NCBI GenBank assembly: GCA_001179505.1
Contig: CDMY01000429.1
Span: forward strand, 16,062 to 77,888
From: Vitrella brassicaformis
Lineage: Eukaryota > Sar > Vitrellaceae
DNA length: 61,827 nucleotides
Reading direction: 5' to 3'
Shown here: in pieces, positions 10,571 through 25,149 of the stretch
How the letters are laid out: each line of letters starts with the position of its first letter
Position numbering within the stretch: the first letter of the stretch is position 1
Notes under the pieces: model-generated
Database searches by the model: none
Told to the model about the DNA's origin: nothing
The model's input: the letters and a program-made list of their open reading frames with translations, nothing else
Translations under genes and position numbers: made by a program

Positions 10571-13534
10571 ATGGGTTCACCAGGAGGTGAGGATGCGTTG
10601 ATAGACTGGCCGTCCGTCCTACAACAATACGCGGTAAGCGCACAACAATACATATGTGCCACCGATATGGCTCCCGGATTTGATGCATTCCACCCTTGCG
10701 CCAGGACGAGAATGGCTGGATAACTCTGGAGGGCCTCCAGCGTGCAGGCGTTGCCCACTCCCTGCCGCTGGACAAACTCAAACAGGCTCTCGGTGAGCAA
10801 TACATACGCAGGACAGAAGGAAGAAGGCGAATCCACCCATCCATCCGCCCTTTGGTCGTTGCTGCCCACACAGGTCTGCCCCCCTGGTCCGTCAACTCCA
10901 TGGCACAGGTGAGCCGACGCCGACACACACAGGGAAGACGGAAGGACCGTCACGCATCTCTGTTGACGGATGGATGGATATGGATGCAGTGATGGTCACG
11001 ATGTATCTCTTTTTCAGGCGGGTGCGGTTCATCTGCCGTCGCCCCGCGAGCGCCCCCCTTCGTCCCCCGACAGCTCCAACTCACCCCCTACCGCACGCAC
11101 CACACTCAGAGCCGTATCGTCACCCTCACGCAGATCGCCACCTCGCAGGGGCACACCCAATCGAGGACTCACCACTGGTATGTATGTCTGGTACAACAGC
11201 ACATGCGCACCGACAGGCATGGCATGTGATGTTGTCATGCTCCCGCTTCTGGATGGCCATTGTTAATTGTCAGATTTCGATGATTTGGTTCGAGCGTTGA
11301 GCAGTGCGGCAGCGGCGCCTGCAGTTGTCGTGCCGTTTGGTGGTGCCCGTACCAGTGGTGGTGACGGTGGAGCATACGAGTCGGACGGCGTGCTGGGTGT
11401 GTCAACTTCGTCTCGCGAGTCGATGGGAATCGCAGAGGGGGACAGCAGCAGCGGTAGCGACCTCACACACACGAGTGCCAGCGCCAATGCAGCAGAATAT
11501 GGTCGGTACCACAGTCGCCCGCCTGTTGGTGTGGGTGGATATGCTGTCACCTCACTGCAGCACGGTACTGTGCGTTGTGTTGTCTGTCTGTAGCAGGTAT
11601 GGTGGCATCGAGTTCCGCGGAGACCAACCTGCAGATCATGTTGGAGCATCTCGACACAATATGCCAACGGGAGGAGAACCGCGCCGTCAACTTCGGCAAG
11701 CAGCACGATAGATACAATGGACGAAAAGCCCCGCATGGCATGGATCCTCTCTCTGTGTATCTTGGTGTGCAGTGCAAACGGCGATTGGCGAGGTGCAGGA
11801 CTACGTTTACAAGGGGGATGGTGAGCCGATGGTGCCCAACCGGGCCGGGCACGAGATCGAAGGTGGGTGGGCACGTGCTGACATACAACGGATGGATGAC
11901 ATGGGTGTGTGTGCATATATGTGACGTTGAAGGGATGGTGCGTTGCATGGTGTCGTCGATCAAGTCCGCCTGCAGTGTCATCCGGAACAAGGTCACCATG
12001 CAGCAACGCCTCCACGTAGGCGACGACAGCAGCCTCTCCACAAACACGCTCCGCCTCCCACCCAACGTCCCTATGTGTCTTGTGTGTTCAGGATGAGTTG
12101 GCTGCCATGCGCCGTCGGGAAGAGACGAAAGACCGGGAAATCGCCTCACTCAAGGACGTAAGGCGACCGCAATCCCATCGCACCCGCGCCCGCACCCATG
12201 TACATATATTTGTGTGTGGGGGGTCCAGCGTGTGTCTCGGACGTCCAGAGAGTTGGAGGATTTGTATTCGGAGGAGTTCACAGGTCGCGAGGCGTGTGAG
12301 CGGCAGGCGGCCAGAATCAAGCATTCTGAACAGGAAATCGCACATGTAATTGCGTACCACATCTTTGCGAATGTTGTTCGCTTCGCATCTATTCGTGTGT
12401 GTTGATGTCTGTGTGCAGTTGAAGGGGGAGGTGCAGCGCAGTCTCGAGGCCGCCGCGGAGAGCGATGAGGCCATTGCACAGCTCCGACGGTCAGCAAACA
12501 CACCCAGCCCGCCCAACACGCAGTCGCCTTTCTCATGATGTGGTACATGTGCCTTTGTGTGTCTGTGTCAGGACTCTGCGTGAGAAGGATGAGTCGATCG
12601 TGCAGCTCAAGGCGCAGCTACGTGTGTGCCAGCGGTCTCAAGACGACAATTGCAACGACTCCCAGCATGTATGCCCGTCCGCCCCACTCAGCGCCCGCAT
12701 CCACCCACTTGGCCATGCGTCATCCCGTCCTCATCCCACCGTCCCGCCCCTTGCACTGCCCGTCACACCTGATCCAGCAGCCAACGACAGAGAGATCAGG
12801 GCCCCATCGTCCCCCTCCCCGCCCAGCAGCACCAACTCCATCCCGTGGCATGTGGGGGTGAGACCGTTGGCCGAGTTCATCCGCAAGATGAGACAGGTCC
12901 TCATGCATGAGGCATTCTACATCGTACTCACTTACACGCTGGCCACCCGCACCACCCGCACCACCACCACCACCACCAGTCAGCAGCAACTGCAGCAGCC
13001 GGCCCATCGCAGCGTCACGCGGCGGCCTTCGGTTGGCCGTCCGCCACTGCCGCCCAGCCACAGGAATGGGGGGATCAAACAGGGTGGTGGCGGGGAGGGG
13101 CGTGTGCAGGGACATGGAGAGGGTCAGGCGGCGCTGCTGGCGGCCTGGCTGGACTTCACCCTCCTGCAGATGAGGGGCATGGTGAATGAGAGACAGGCGG
13201 AGTGGGAGAGGACAGAGAGGGAGAGGGCGGAGAGGGAGAGACACCTGCAACAGCAACAGCAGCAGCAACAGCAGCAGCAGCAGCAGCCCGTGAGCATCAG
13301 GATGGCGCCAATGGTCACTGCCGAGCAGCAGCCTGACGCCGACGAGACACCAAACTGCTCCTCTGAGACATTTAAACGCACACGTGAGTGGGCCAGTGAG
13401 CACAAGTGACTGACCGGTTTGTGTGCGTCGGTGGGTATGACTTGTGTGTGTGTGCAGGGGGCATTTTGCTGACCATCATCCAGTGGCTGCTGGCGGCAGT
13501 GATATTGTCTGCCGTCGCTGCGCTGGTGCTGTGA
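10571..13534 (+). CDS. Tail-anchored coiled-coil protein with Gln-rich tract
   Basis: Start MGSPGGEDALIDWPSVLQQY. More than ten exons follow. A Ser/Pro/Arg-rich low-complexity part (11033-11180) comes first, then coiled-coil exons such as NLQIMLEHLDTICQREENRA, DELAAMRRREETKDREIASL, REACERQAARIKHSEQEIAH and LREKDESIVQLKAQLRV. A longer exon (about 12571-13390) contains a Pro/Ser region, a Thr-repeat (CACCAC codons), an EWERTERERAERERHLQ charged helix and a run of about 14 Gln from CAG/CAA codons near 13245-13287. The last exon encodes GILLTIIQWLLAAVILSAVA and ends VL-stop: one hydrophobic helix at the extreme C-terminus, the hallmark of a tail-anchored membrane protein facing the cytosol. It could be a golgin- or tether-like protein; no family is recognised. 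Confidence 0.75.
13245..13287 (+). repeat. CAG/CAA tract encoding polyglutamine
   Basis: In-frame repeat inside the coiled-coil gene. Mixed CAG and CAA codons suggest it is held at protein level, not only slippage. Length may vary between isolates. Confidence 0.9.
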
Positions 13535-14034
13535 GCCACCCGACGACCCGCATTCCTTCAGACAACAGACAGACAGACAGACAGACGTGTGTTTGTGTGT
13601 GTGTGTGTGCGCGCGAATGACTGAGCGGACGCCATGATGGACCGACCGACTGCTTTCAACCGCCTCACATAATTCGTGTGTATGGCGGTGAAAATGGATT
13701 TCAGTGCGATGTGTGCAGCCGGCCGGCCATTGAACGGTGAGGAAGATCGAGGGCCCATACACTCACTCGTACACCCACACAGGTTTTCGCTTACCCACGC
13801 CTACATGAGTTCCTTAGACATCAATCGAAGGGCTCCGTTTGCGCACCGCAATCAGACAGACACACAGACAGACAGACAGAGGGCACACCGAATGAACCAA
13901 ATTCTTCTCCAGAGGCACAGCTCACATCACATGCACTCATCCATCCCTTCCTTCCTCCCTCGCATGTGCGAGACCGATAAGCCAATCACATCCATCCATC
14001 CATCCATCCATCCACAGGTGCATCCCATTCCCCC
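13535..14034. other. Intergenic between convergent genes
   Basis: Contains (CAGA)n around 13560-13585 and 13855-13880, a TG run near 13595 and (ATCC)n near 13992-14012. No coding signal. Confidence 0.6.
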
Positions 14035-16246
14035 TCACGAAGTTGCTTCCCTGAGGAGCCGCTTCTTCTCAACTCGGTACCTCACGGCCAGCCTCTCACG
14101 TTGACTCGCCCTCGGCTCACTGCGGGTCGATATCGCCCGGATGTTTTGACTCCCTGACGCACCGGCATCGAGCTCCGTCAGGTCTTGCTCGAGTGTGGTG
14201 GGCAGCTTGGACAGCTCCGTGGCCGCTGCAGCCCGCAGCACCACCGATGCTCTCCGCTCGTTGGACTCAGACACCTCCTCACCGAACCTCTGGATGAAAG
14301 AAAGCCATTGAAACAGACGCACACACACAGGGAGAGAGAGAGGGTGGCTGCCTCCTTGTTTGTTTGCGTGCCTGAAGCGGCAGGTTTGTTTCTTGGTCTC
14401 CGTGTGCGACGAGGAAGCGAATGAGCTGCTGCGACCCGCTGTCGAAACACGCCCTCCCACCCACACGCCTCTCTATCACCAACTGCACACACAACAATCC
14501 ATCCCACGATGGATATGGATGAATGGATATTTGTCCCTCTCCTGCTGACCGTCCTGAGCATGTCGACGTATCCCTGCTGCTGCAGCTGCTGCAGCCGCTT
14601 CAGCAGCCTCTCCGCCAGCCGCTCGGACCCGTCGTCCTTAGTGGCGAAGAACTCATCATCGCCATTGTTTGCGGCCATGGCTCTCAGTTGGCTGATGCAC
14701 TGGGGGTCTCGGAGGGTTTTGATGATGTCGATGACGTAGGTGTCGTGCGGATTGCCCTCCTCAATGAAGCCGTATTGCTGCAGCAGCTGGTCGTTGCTCC
14801 GCGCACCGTAGCTACATGCACCCACACACACAAAAAGACCCGTAGAGTAGAGTGAGTGATTTTTGTGGCTGATTGATTCACTTCACTGTCACTGACTTGA
14901 GGCAGATCTGTTCGTTGGGAGACTTGCCTTCGGCGGCGGGCACTTCGAATTGACCCATCAGACCATTGAATTCGACAGTTGTCTGCGGGCAGCCGGACAC
15001 GCGATATCACCCACTGCTGAGGACGGCCCTTTGCCTGTCTGTCTGTCTGTCTGTCTGCCAGCAGCGTGTCAGTCAGTATAGGCAGACGTCGGCTTGCCTC
15101 TGTGTGTGAGGAGTGGTTCAAGAGATCGATGCCTGGGATGAGGAAGCGACTCCCGCCCTGACGCTGGAACACTCGCCAAGCATTCCAAGCCTGCAAACAC
15201 ACACACAGACGGAGCGTGATTACGCCAAGGCACACACAGTATGGTGGGCCCCCCTGGCCTACAAAGATTGAGAAGAAGATTGCGGCGAGTGTGTTGAGGC
15301 CAACCGAGAGCCACTCAGGTGTATCCAACACAGAAGACAGCAGCTTCTCGGCCACCGAGAAGCCGACCACCGATGGCAGAAAGCGAAAGTCGTAGAGGGC
15401 CTCTGAAGTGGCGATACTACGCGACCGCACCACGTCCAGAGCCCAGAAGAAGTCATCCTCTGAGATGTCGACAGTCTCTCTGCCCGCCGCTCTCGCCTCC
15501 AGCATGGCAGCCCTCAGCTTCCGATACCCATCTCTCCACTTCTGCTGCTGTGCGCGGAGCCGCTGCTGAATGTAGGGGCACTGCAAAGCGGCGATCTCGC
15601 TCTCCTGCCAGAAGAAGGGCACGGTGGTCTGGCCGCTCTTGGGCAGCAGGCTGATCCAGCTGCTGAAGTCCGACGCCTCTCCCTGCCTCTTCTCATAGAG
15701 GAGCGTCAGAGCCATCCGCACGTCCCACGGTGCCTCGCCACAGTAGCCGTCAGACAGGAAGGGGAACGGATTGGCGTCCGCCCTGGCGCCCTTGCTCGTC
15801 GACGAGAGAGCCTCCAGCGTCTGGTACTTGGGCACGCCCAGCATGATCTCGCCGGCCTTGACCGTATCCGTCGCAATAAGGCCGCGCACCGCACCCTCGG
15901 CCATGGCAAACTCGCCCAGCGCCACTGCTGGGTGCCGAAACAAGCCCAGATCCGCGGAAAGCTGGTCGAGATCTGGGCTGCTGATTCGCCTTGCAGCAGG
16001 TGTGGCTTCGGAATGGGCTGGATGATGAGTCGCCAACGTCGCGGCCGGCTCCATCTTGGTGTCTGAGGCGGCCATCGGCATCTTGGTGCGTGCTTCATTG
16101 CGAGAAGACGATGTGAGTTGCGGCCTTGGCAGAGCGAGATCAGCATTCAGGAAGGGATGGTGGTCGTGGCCAATCGATAACGTGCCGCGGACGAGGGCGA
16201 GGGACGCCAGAAGGGCAAAGGATATGAGAGTCCTCGTCGTGATCAT
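14035..16246 (-). CDS. SET-domain protein methyltransferase (Rubisco LSMT/SETD family)
   Basis: Start at 16246 gives a signal-like N-terminus (MITTRTLISFALLASLALV); the frame stays open to 16420 upstream. Large exon 15259-16246 carries GLIATDTVKAGEIMLGVPK (start of the SET fold) and the long insert typical of this family (WDVRMALTLLYEKRQGEASD, SRSIATSEALYDFRFLPSV). Next come FLIPGIDLLNHSSH (the catalytic NHS motif), then YGARSNDQLLQQYGFIEEGN, the post-SET tyrosine region. The C-terminal helical substrate-binding part (SELSKLP-like helices) ends at 14035. The family methylates lysine on non-histone targets. The segment LNTLAAIFFSIF may be a membrane or buried helix. The intron at 15097 downward starts with GC. 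The presequence fits plastid or secretory targeting. Confidence 0.85.
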
Positions 16247-16406
16247 GAGTAGTTTTCGGCCAGGACGGGTTGGGCTGATGAAGATCCAGTCAGGAACAAG
16301 CACTGCGTCGCTTCCCTTGCTTTCTCTCCCCCGATCCCGTGTGCGAGCCCAGCTTGCAGGCTGACCTGCTGGAGGAAAGATCTTTCTCGGCTGCTGCCAG
16401 AGCAAC
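16247..16406. promoter_or_regulatory. Short bidirectional promoter
   Basis: Only 160 bases separate the start codons of the divergent SET and CS-domain genes, so both must be driven from here. No TATA box is obvious. The SET frame remains open through it, so the SET start could lie further upstream and overlap the neighbour. Confidence 0.5.
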
Positions 16407-17257
16407 ATGGCGATGCGCATGCCGCATCATCGACGTCGAATGCACAGTTGGCAGTTTTCATGCTGCTGCGCAGCTCTGACCCATCTAGCGGCGCTCATCT
16501 CCGCAGCAGCAGCTGCTGCTCCGTCGCCACTGCGCCGTGCTATCACCGTCCCCTCTTTCATCCTGCCATCTCGGCCTTTGTCCGCCTCGTTCAGAAGACG
16601 ACCATCGTCATTGCCACTGGCTGCGGGCAAGGGCCGTGCATCCGTCGGTGGCTACCACTGGGTTGAGGACAACGTCAAGATCGATGTGCACTTTCCCCTC
16701 GACGGCCACCCCGCCGTCCAGCCGGCCGATGTGTCGCTCAAGACGACCACCACGAGTATCAACCTCTCACTCAAGGGACGACCTTTGCTGAGGGGTCCGC
16801 TGCGTGGCCGCACCGACCCCGATGAGACCTTGTGGGTGTTTGATGAGGGTGAGGGGGGAGAGAGGGAGCTGGTGGTGTCTTTGCCCAAGAATGAGGTGCG
16901 GGACGCCGAGAACCGCAATGACTGGTTCGGTGTGGTGCGGGGCGACAGTGCCGTGTCGATAGATTACATGTACTATGACGACGGTGGGCAATACGAGTAC
17001 CGGCGTGTCAAGGGCGAGGACTTCGCAGCACAACTCGTGCAGCAGGTCAGTCAGTCAGTCAGTCAGTCAGGGAGAGAGGAGGGGCCACACACAGGTACAG
17101 GACAGTTGTGGATGGACTTTCTGAGTGTGTTGCGTATGTCTGTCTGTCTGTCCCTTTGTCTGTGTGTCAGGTGATGGAGCTGGATGACCGAGAACAGCCG
17201 AGTGTGCTCGATGACTTTGACTGCGAGCCGAGAAAGGCCCTGGGCCTCCCAGACTGA
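16407..17257 (+). CDS. CS-domain (p23/NudC-like) co-chaperone with targeting presequence
   Basis: Two exons (intron 17047-17170). About 80 N-terminal residues form a hydrophobic then Ser/Arg-rich presequence (LTHLAALISAAAAAAPSPLR, then PSRPLSASFRRRPSS), suggesting signal plus transit peptide. The CS domain follows: YHWVEDNVKIDVHFPLDG, then DVSLKTTTTSINLSLKGR, the glycine-rich RGRTDPDETLW strand and ELVVSLPKNEV. The domain is a beta-sandwich that binds clients or Hsp90. The tail is acidic (LDDREQPSVLDDFDCEPR). The end at 17257 is clean. Without more domains it cannot be placed as NudC, p23 or SGT1. Targeting to an organelle is inferred from the presequence. Confidence 0.8.
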
Positions 17258-17934
17258 CTGGCGACGAGATGTGTGTGCACATGTTTTGCTGGCCTCTATA
17301 AGCCCTCAAATCCCCTTGGAAAAATTCGCAAATACGTTCATAACATGACCGCTGGACAGCTGCTCTCAGCTTGTTGCATGCAACATGGGGGGGGGGGGGN
17401 NNNNNNNNNNNNNNNNNNNNNNNNNNNNNNNNNNNNNNNNNNNNNNNNNNNNNNNNNNNNNNNNNNNNNNNNNNNNNNNNNNNNNNNNNNNNNNNNNNNN
17501 NNNNNNNNNNNNNNNNNNNNNNNNNNNNNNNNNNNNNNNNNNNNNNNNNNNNNNNNNNNNNNNNNNNNNNNNNNNNNNNNNNNNNNNNNNNNNNNNNNNN
17601 NNNNNNNNNNNNNNNNNNNNNNNNNNNNNNNNNNNNNNNNNNNNNNNNNNNNNNNNNNNNNNNNNNNNNNNNNNNNNNNNNNNNNNNNNNNNNNNNNNNG
17701 GGGGGGGGGGGGGCTTCCTCCCCTTCAAGTTCCTTCAAGTTCGAATTCTTCCCCTTCCACTCTTGTTTGCGCTGAAACATCTTTCCAACGGGGCCGGACG
17801 GCCGCCATCCATCGACACAATCCCTGTGTACAATGCTGTGTTCTTGTCGATGCAGCAGAAGCTGCCCCGATTTTGACCGTAGGCGCAGCAGAATTCGGCA
17901 ACTAGCTACAAGGTCTTTGTGATGCCACTGCTGG
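17258..17934. other. Intergenic with assembly gap
   Basis: Known sequence is short on each side of the gap. Both edges are homopolymeric G. The right part (17710-17934) shows no coding signal. Confidence 0.6.
17400..17699. other. 300-N assembly gap bounded by poly-G
   Basis: Exactly 300 N, a placeholder length, with 13 or so G on each side. The true size is unknown. The G runs probably stopped the sequencing. Confidence 0.98.
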
Positions 17935-18324
17935 ATGTCTGTCCCTGCTGATCGATCAGTTGTCTCGCTGCTCATCGCGCTGACCCTCCTCGCGGGGCTC
18001 TGCACATGTAGCGCCTCGCACATCAATCACGGCAGGGCCAAAGCCATCATCCAGTTGGCAACGACCGTCGGTAGCGCGGGGCGCGCGCGCACACAGAAAT
18101 TCACACCGAGACAGACAGAGAGACAGACGATTATTGGTGCATCCGATCAATGTGATGCAGCTCGCGACGAAAAAATGACCGAGTGCACCAAAGACGATGA
18201 CTGCAAAGAGATCCGGATTGATGGCAAACAGACGAAGTGCTACGAGCAGCGCTGGAACTTTAAAACAAAGACAGCGGTGAAACCCCCAAAGGGTTTTTGC
18301 AAGGTGGGACAACGCAATGAGTGA
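17935..18324 (+). CDS. Small secreted cysteine-containing protein
   Basis: 129 residues in one exon. The start is followed by a hydrophobic signal segment (VVSLLIALTLLAGLCTCSAS). The mature part is charged, with five cysteines in the second half (QCDAARDEKMTECTKDDDCK, TKCYEQRW, GFCKVG). Hydrophilic, Lys/Asp/Thr-rich, no recognised family. A secreted or cell-surface role is inferred only from the signal peptide. Confidence 0.6.
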   Translation: MSVPADRSVVSLLIALTLLAGLCTCSASHINHGRAKAIIQLATTVGSAGRARTQKFTPRQTERQTIIGASDQCDAARDEKMTECTKDDDCKEIRIDGKQTKCYEQRWNFKTKTAVKPPKGFCKVGQRNE

Positions 18325-19265
18325 GTGAGCGAGTGAGTCATGGACAAGCCATTCACTTGTTATATATGTATATGTATATGCATATGAATATGTGTGTGTC
18401 CATACAGACAGCAGGAGAACGCGGAGACCGGTGGGCGGGCAAAGACACATAGCCTGAGTCGGACATCATGTGGATTGATTGTCTGTGCGCGCGTGTGTGT
18501 GTGTGCTAACTGCGATGCATGTCTGCAGCTGGTAAGCCACACGTAAGCATATGTACATCTTCATACATTCTGCACGTGTGCATCTGTACAGCTCGCCGTC
18601 CCATACATGTGGAACATACAGTGGACACAAAAAGGTACCGAGGCGAGACATGGTAGGAACGTACTTGGCAAGGGAGTCTGCAACGAGGAATTACTCATGT
18701 CTGAACCAGCTGGGTGCCGGAGGATTTGTATGCCACAGGCAGAGTGACGTTCTGTGGGGATAGGCGTTGTGGACTGGTGTCCATAGGAACCTGACATGAG
18801 AACGAAGTGCCGTTGAATGAGTACGAACGATCACTTTCAGTCAACACGCACGGTGCTGTTGCATATACAGCGAAACCTACCTCGAACTCTGAACCGCAAA
18901 CGGAGGCCTTGGACTAATGTCTATGGGACTCATGTGTGCGTTGCTGGACCGGACCGATGTGCGTGTCGATTGGCGGGGCTCAATTGCCTGGTAGGCGTGA
19001 TGCGCTCGTGTGTGTATCGTCCAACGAAAACATACATGTATGGTCTCTCTGTGGGTGCCGTGCGTGTGTGTTTTCCTACGGCACGGCAGCCAGTCCAGGA
19101 GGGTGGTTCATACGGCTGCGGGAGTCAGTGAGGAACGAGGCACATCTCCAGTCGTGTCGGCCGACTAAACAGACGACTTATACGATTCATCTACACGGCA
19201 CCGGTGCCTCCTCCCTCTCTCCCTCCACACATAGACGTGTGTATGTACACATGTGGTCAGCCAGG
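18325..19265. other. Intergenic, 0.9 kb
   Basis: Starts with a TATA/TATG-rich block (18358-18392) suited to a 3' end or matrix site. From 18600 to 19150 the sequence is unusually free of simple repeats but has no long frame with splice support. Nothing identified. Confidence 0.5.
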
Positions 19266-19468
19266 TCAGCCCTCCAGCAGCGCCTCTAAGTCACGCGCGA
19301 ACGCATCATCACCGGCCGCCTCGGGCACCGCTACTTCTGATGCTGATGCCGCAGCTTTCTTGCGCCGCTTTGGGGAGCGGCCACTCCCCGCGTCGTATGG
19401 TGCGTCGGCCGGTGGCTGCTGGTCGGTGAGTTGCAGGGGAGCCGCGGATGAGGGAAGAGCTGACTCGG

Positions 19469-19501
<33 letters not shown>

Positions 19502-19796
19502 ACGCTGACGCACCTGAGGTAAAAACAGATGGGTGTATGTCGGTGATCTCCCTGTTTCTGTGTGTCATGTCAGCCAGAGTCCTTTGTGCCTTCTCACCTC
19601 CGTCTGCATCTCCACCTCCATTTCCATGGCCATACTCGTCCACCTCACGTTGGCTCTGTCGCTTGAGGAGATCCCCCTCCTCGGCCATCAGTTGCTTGAG
19701 GGAGGCATCCACTTGCCTCTCCAGCTCCACCAGCAGGATCCTCTCACGCTTGAGCACACGCAGCTCCTGCTGACCACTCAAGTGGCTGCACAACAT
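19266..19796 (-). CDS. Small nuclear-type coiled-coil protein with polyalanine
   Basis: Two exons joined in phase (intron about 19517-19597). Residues 1-60 form a charged coiled coil (ELRVLKRERILLVELERQVD, LKQLMAEEGDLLKRQ). Next come a Gly-rich hinge, an alanine tract encoded by GCA codons, an acidic-Pro segment, a basic cluster SPKRRKKAAA that fits a nuclear localisation signal, and the end FARDLEALLEG. No family recognised. It lies 108 bases from, and divergent to, the FAD monooxygenase start. Confidence 0.55.
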
Positions 19797-19904
19797 GACG
19801 CGCACCTCTGTATGCGAGCTAAGCTCGCAGACGCTCGGGGTCTCGAAGCGCTCAGAAGGGCTTTTCAAGCAGGAGAGTGGCGCCAGCATTGCATAGGGGC
19901 AGGC
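19797..19904. promoter_or_regulatory. Very short divergent promoter
   Basis: 108 bases between the opposing start codons at 19796 and 19905. It must contain both promoters unless an upstream exon exists. Confidence 0.35.
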
Positions 19905-23669
<3,765 letters not shown>

Positions 23670-25149
23670 TCCATCAAGAGGGAGGGATGGAGGGAGGGAG
23701 GGGGGCGTGTGGTTGTGTTGTGTTGTGCAATGTAGGCCAGTCAAGTCTGTTGTGGTTTGTTTTTTGTTTCTGGGTGGCTTGTGGGTGGGTGTGACGTGTC
23801 GGCTGAGGTGGCGTGACTTTATTCAGCGAGGCAGGCAGGCAGGCAGGCAGGCAAGCCCCCGAGACGGGGAGAGGTATGATGGTACGTGCCTTGCTCGGTT
23901 TGGTGGGGTGCACTGGCAGTAGGGAATTGGGTGGCTGGGTGTGTTTTATATTCTAAAGCACGCAGACACACACCCACACACGTGTGCCTTCATATGTGTC
24001 CTTCGTGTCTGTGGACGACGTGGCGTTGGCTGCATTGCAATGTGTCCGTTGGTTCTTGTTGCTTCTGAGGGCTTACGAGGGCTGGCTTGGCTGACGGGCT
24101 TGGTTCCACTCATCTCAGAGAGTGGGTGAGTGAGATATTTGGGCGTGGCGTCCGTCGTGAGTGTGTCCACAACAAGGGGGCTCGGGAAGTCGATGGATCG
24201 GTGCAGTTGCCTGTGTTGCGTGTGTGATTGTGCCTCTGTGTGTGTGCCTCTGCGCGTGTCCTTTAAGAGAGAGTAGAAAGACCATTGACGGAGAGAGAGA
24301 GGAAGTATGTGTGCGTGTGTGTGTGCGTGCGTGTTGGTCTTTTTCGTACGAGTAAGAAAAGTAGGTAGGTAGGTAGGTAGGTGTTTTTGCCTCACACTGA
24401 GTCAGCCCAGCGTCACATGCTACCGGCGGCGTTTCGTCTGCTCTCCTCCCAGAGACCAGACCATACACACACTAACTGCAGAGGTGGATGCATCTGACGT
24501 GACACGCAGCAGTGAGTGAGTGAGTGAGTGAGGGGCGGGGGGACGTACACACATATACACATTGACGAGGGAGAGCCGCGTTACGTACGCACAGACCTGC
24601 AGACGATGACAGAGTGTCTGTCTGTCAGACTGACTGACTGACGTCAGTCACTGAGACTGACGCTCATCTACACACACACGTGTTTTCTCCACATATGACC
24701 CTCACATATATAATTATTCTGTGATGAATGAACACACACACACACGCACTCGGCGTCCATGAGAGTGAGACCTTTCGTGTGGGGTTTTGATCGCGCGAGC
24801 GGTGGACGAGGGGGGGAAGAATATATTTGTCAATATTGAAGCGTTTCATCCCCACAAACCAGACCGCACAGCAGGCAGCACACCATATTGCCGACTACTT
24901 TTGACACATATAATCATAGCTTCGGGGGTCTGTTTGTGCGTGTGATTATGTGTGGGTATGCTGTCGGAACGCAATGAGAGCGCCTCACACACAAGAACGT
25001 CACACACAGACTATGTGCCACTCGCGCGACAAGAGTGGCAGCTGCTGGCCAGCCATCAGGCACCCCCGACATACAGACACACACGTAGACAGACACAAGG
25101 CCTTACACACACAAACACACATCAGACCACGACCATTGTTACACAGTGT
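23670..25149. other. Intergenic, 1.5 kb, repeat-rich
   Basis: Between convergent genes. Has (GGCA)n near 23830-23850, (GGTA)n near 24362-24381, GTGA repeats near 24512-24530 and CA runs. No coding exon supported. Confidence 0.6.

Noticed and set aside
10704-10745. EF-hand-like DENGWITLEGL in the coiled-coil gene
   Set aside because: The loop is too short and the ligand spacing is wrong for calcium binding.
14684-16420. Upstream extension of the SET frame to 16420
   Set aside because: The start at 16246 gives a signal-like N-terminus and avoids overlap with the neighbour; kept only as an alternative.
17273-18026. Long open frames crossing the N gap
   Set aside because: Made open by N translated as X; no real coding evidence.
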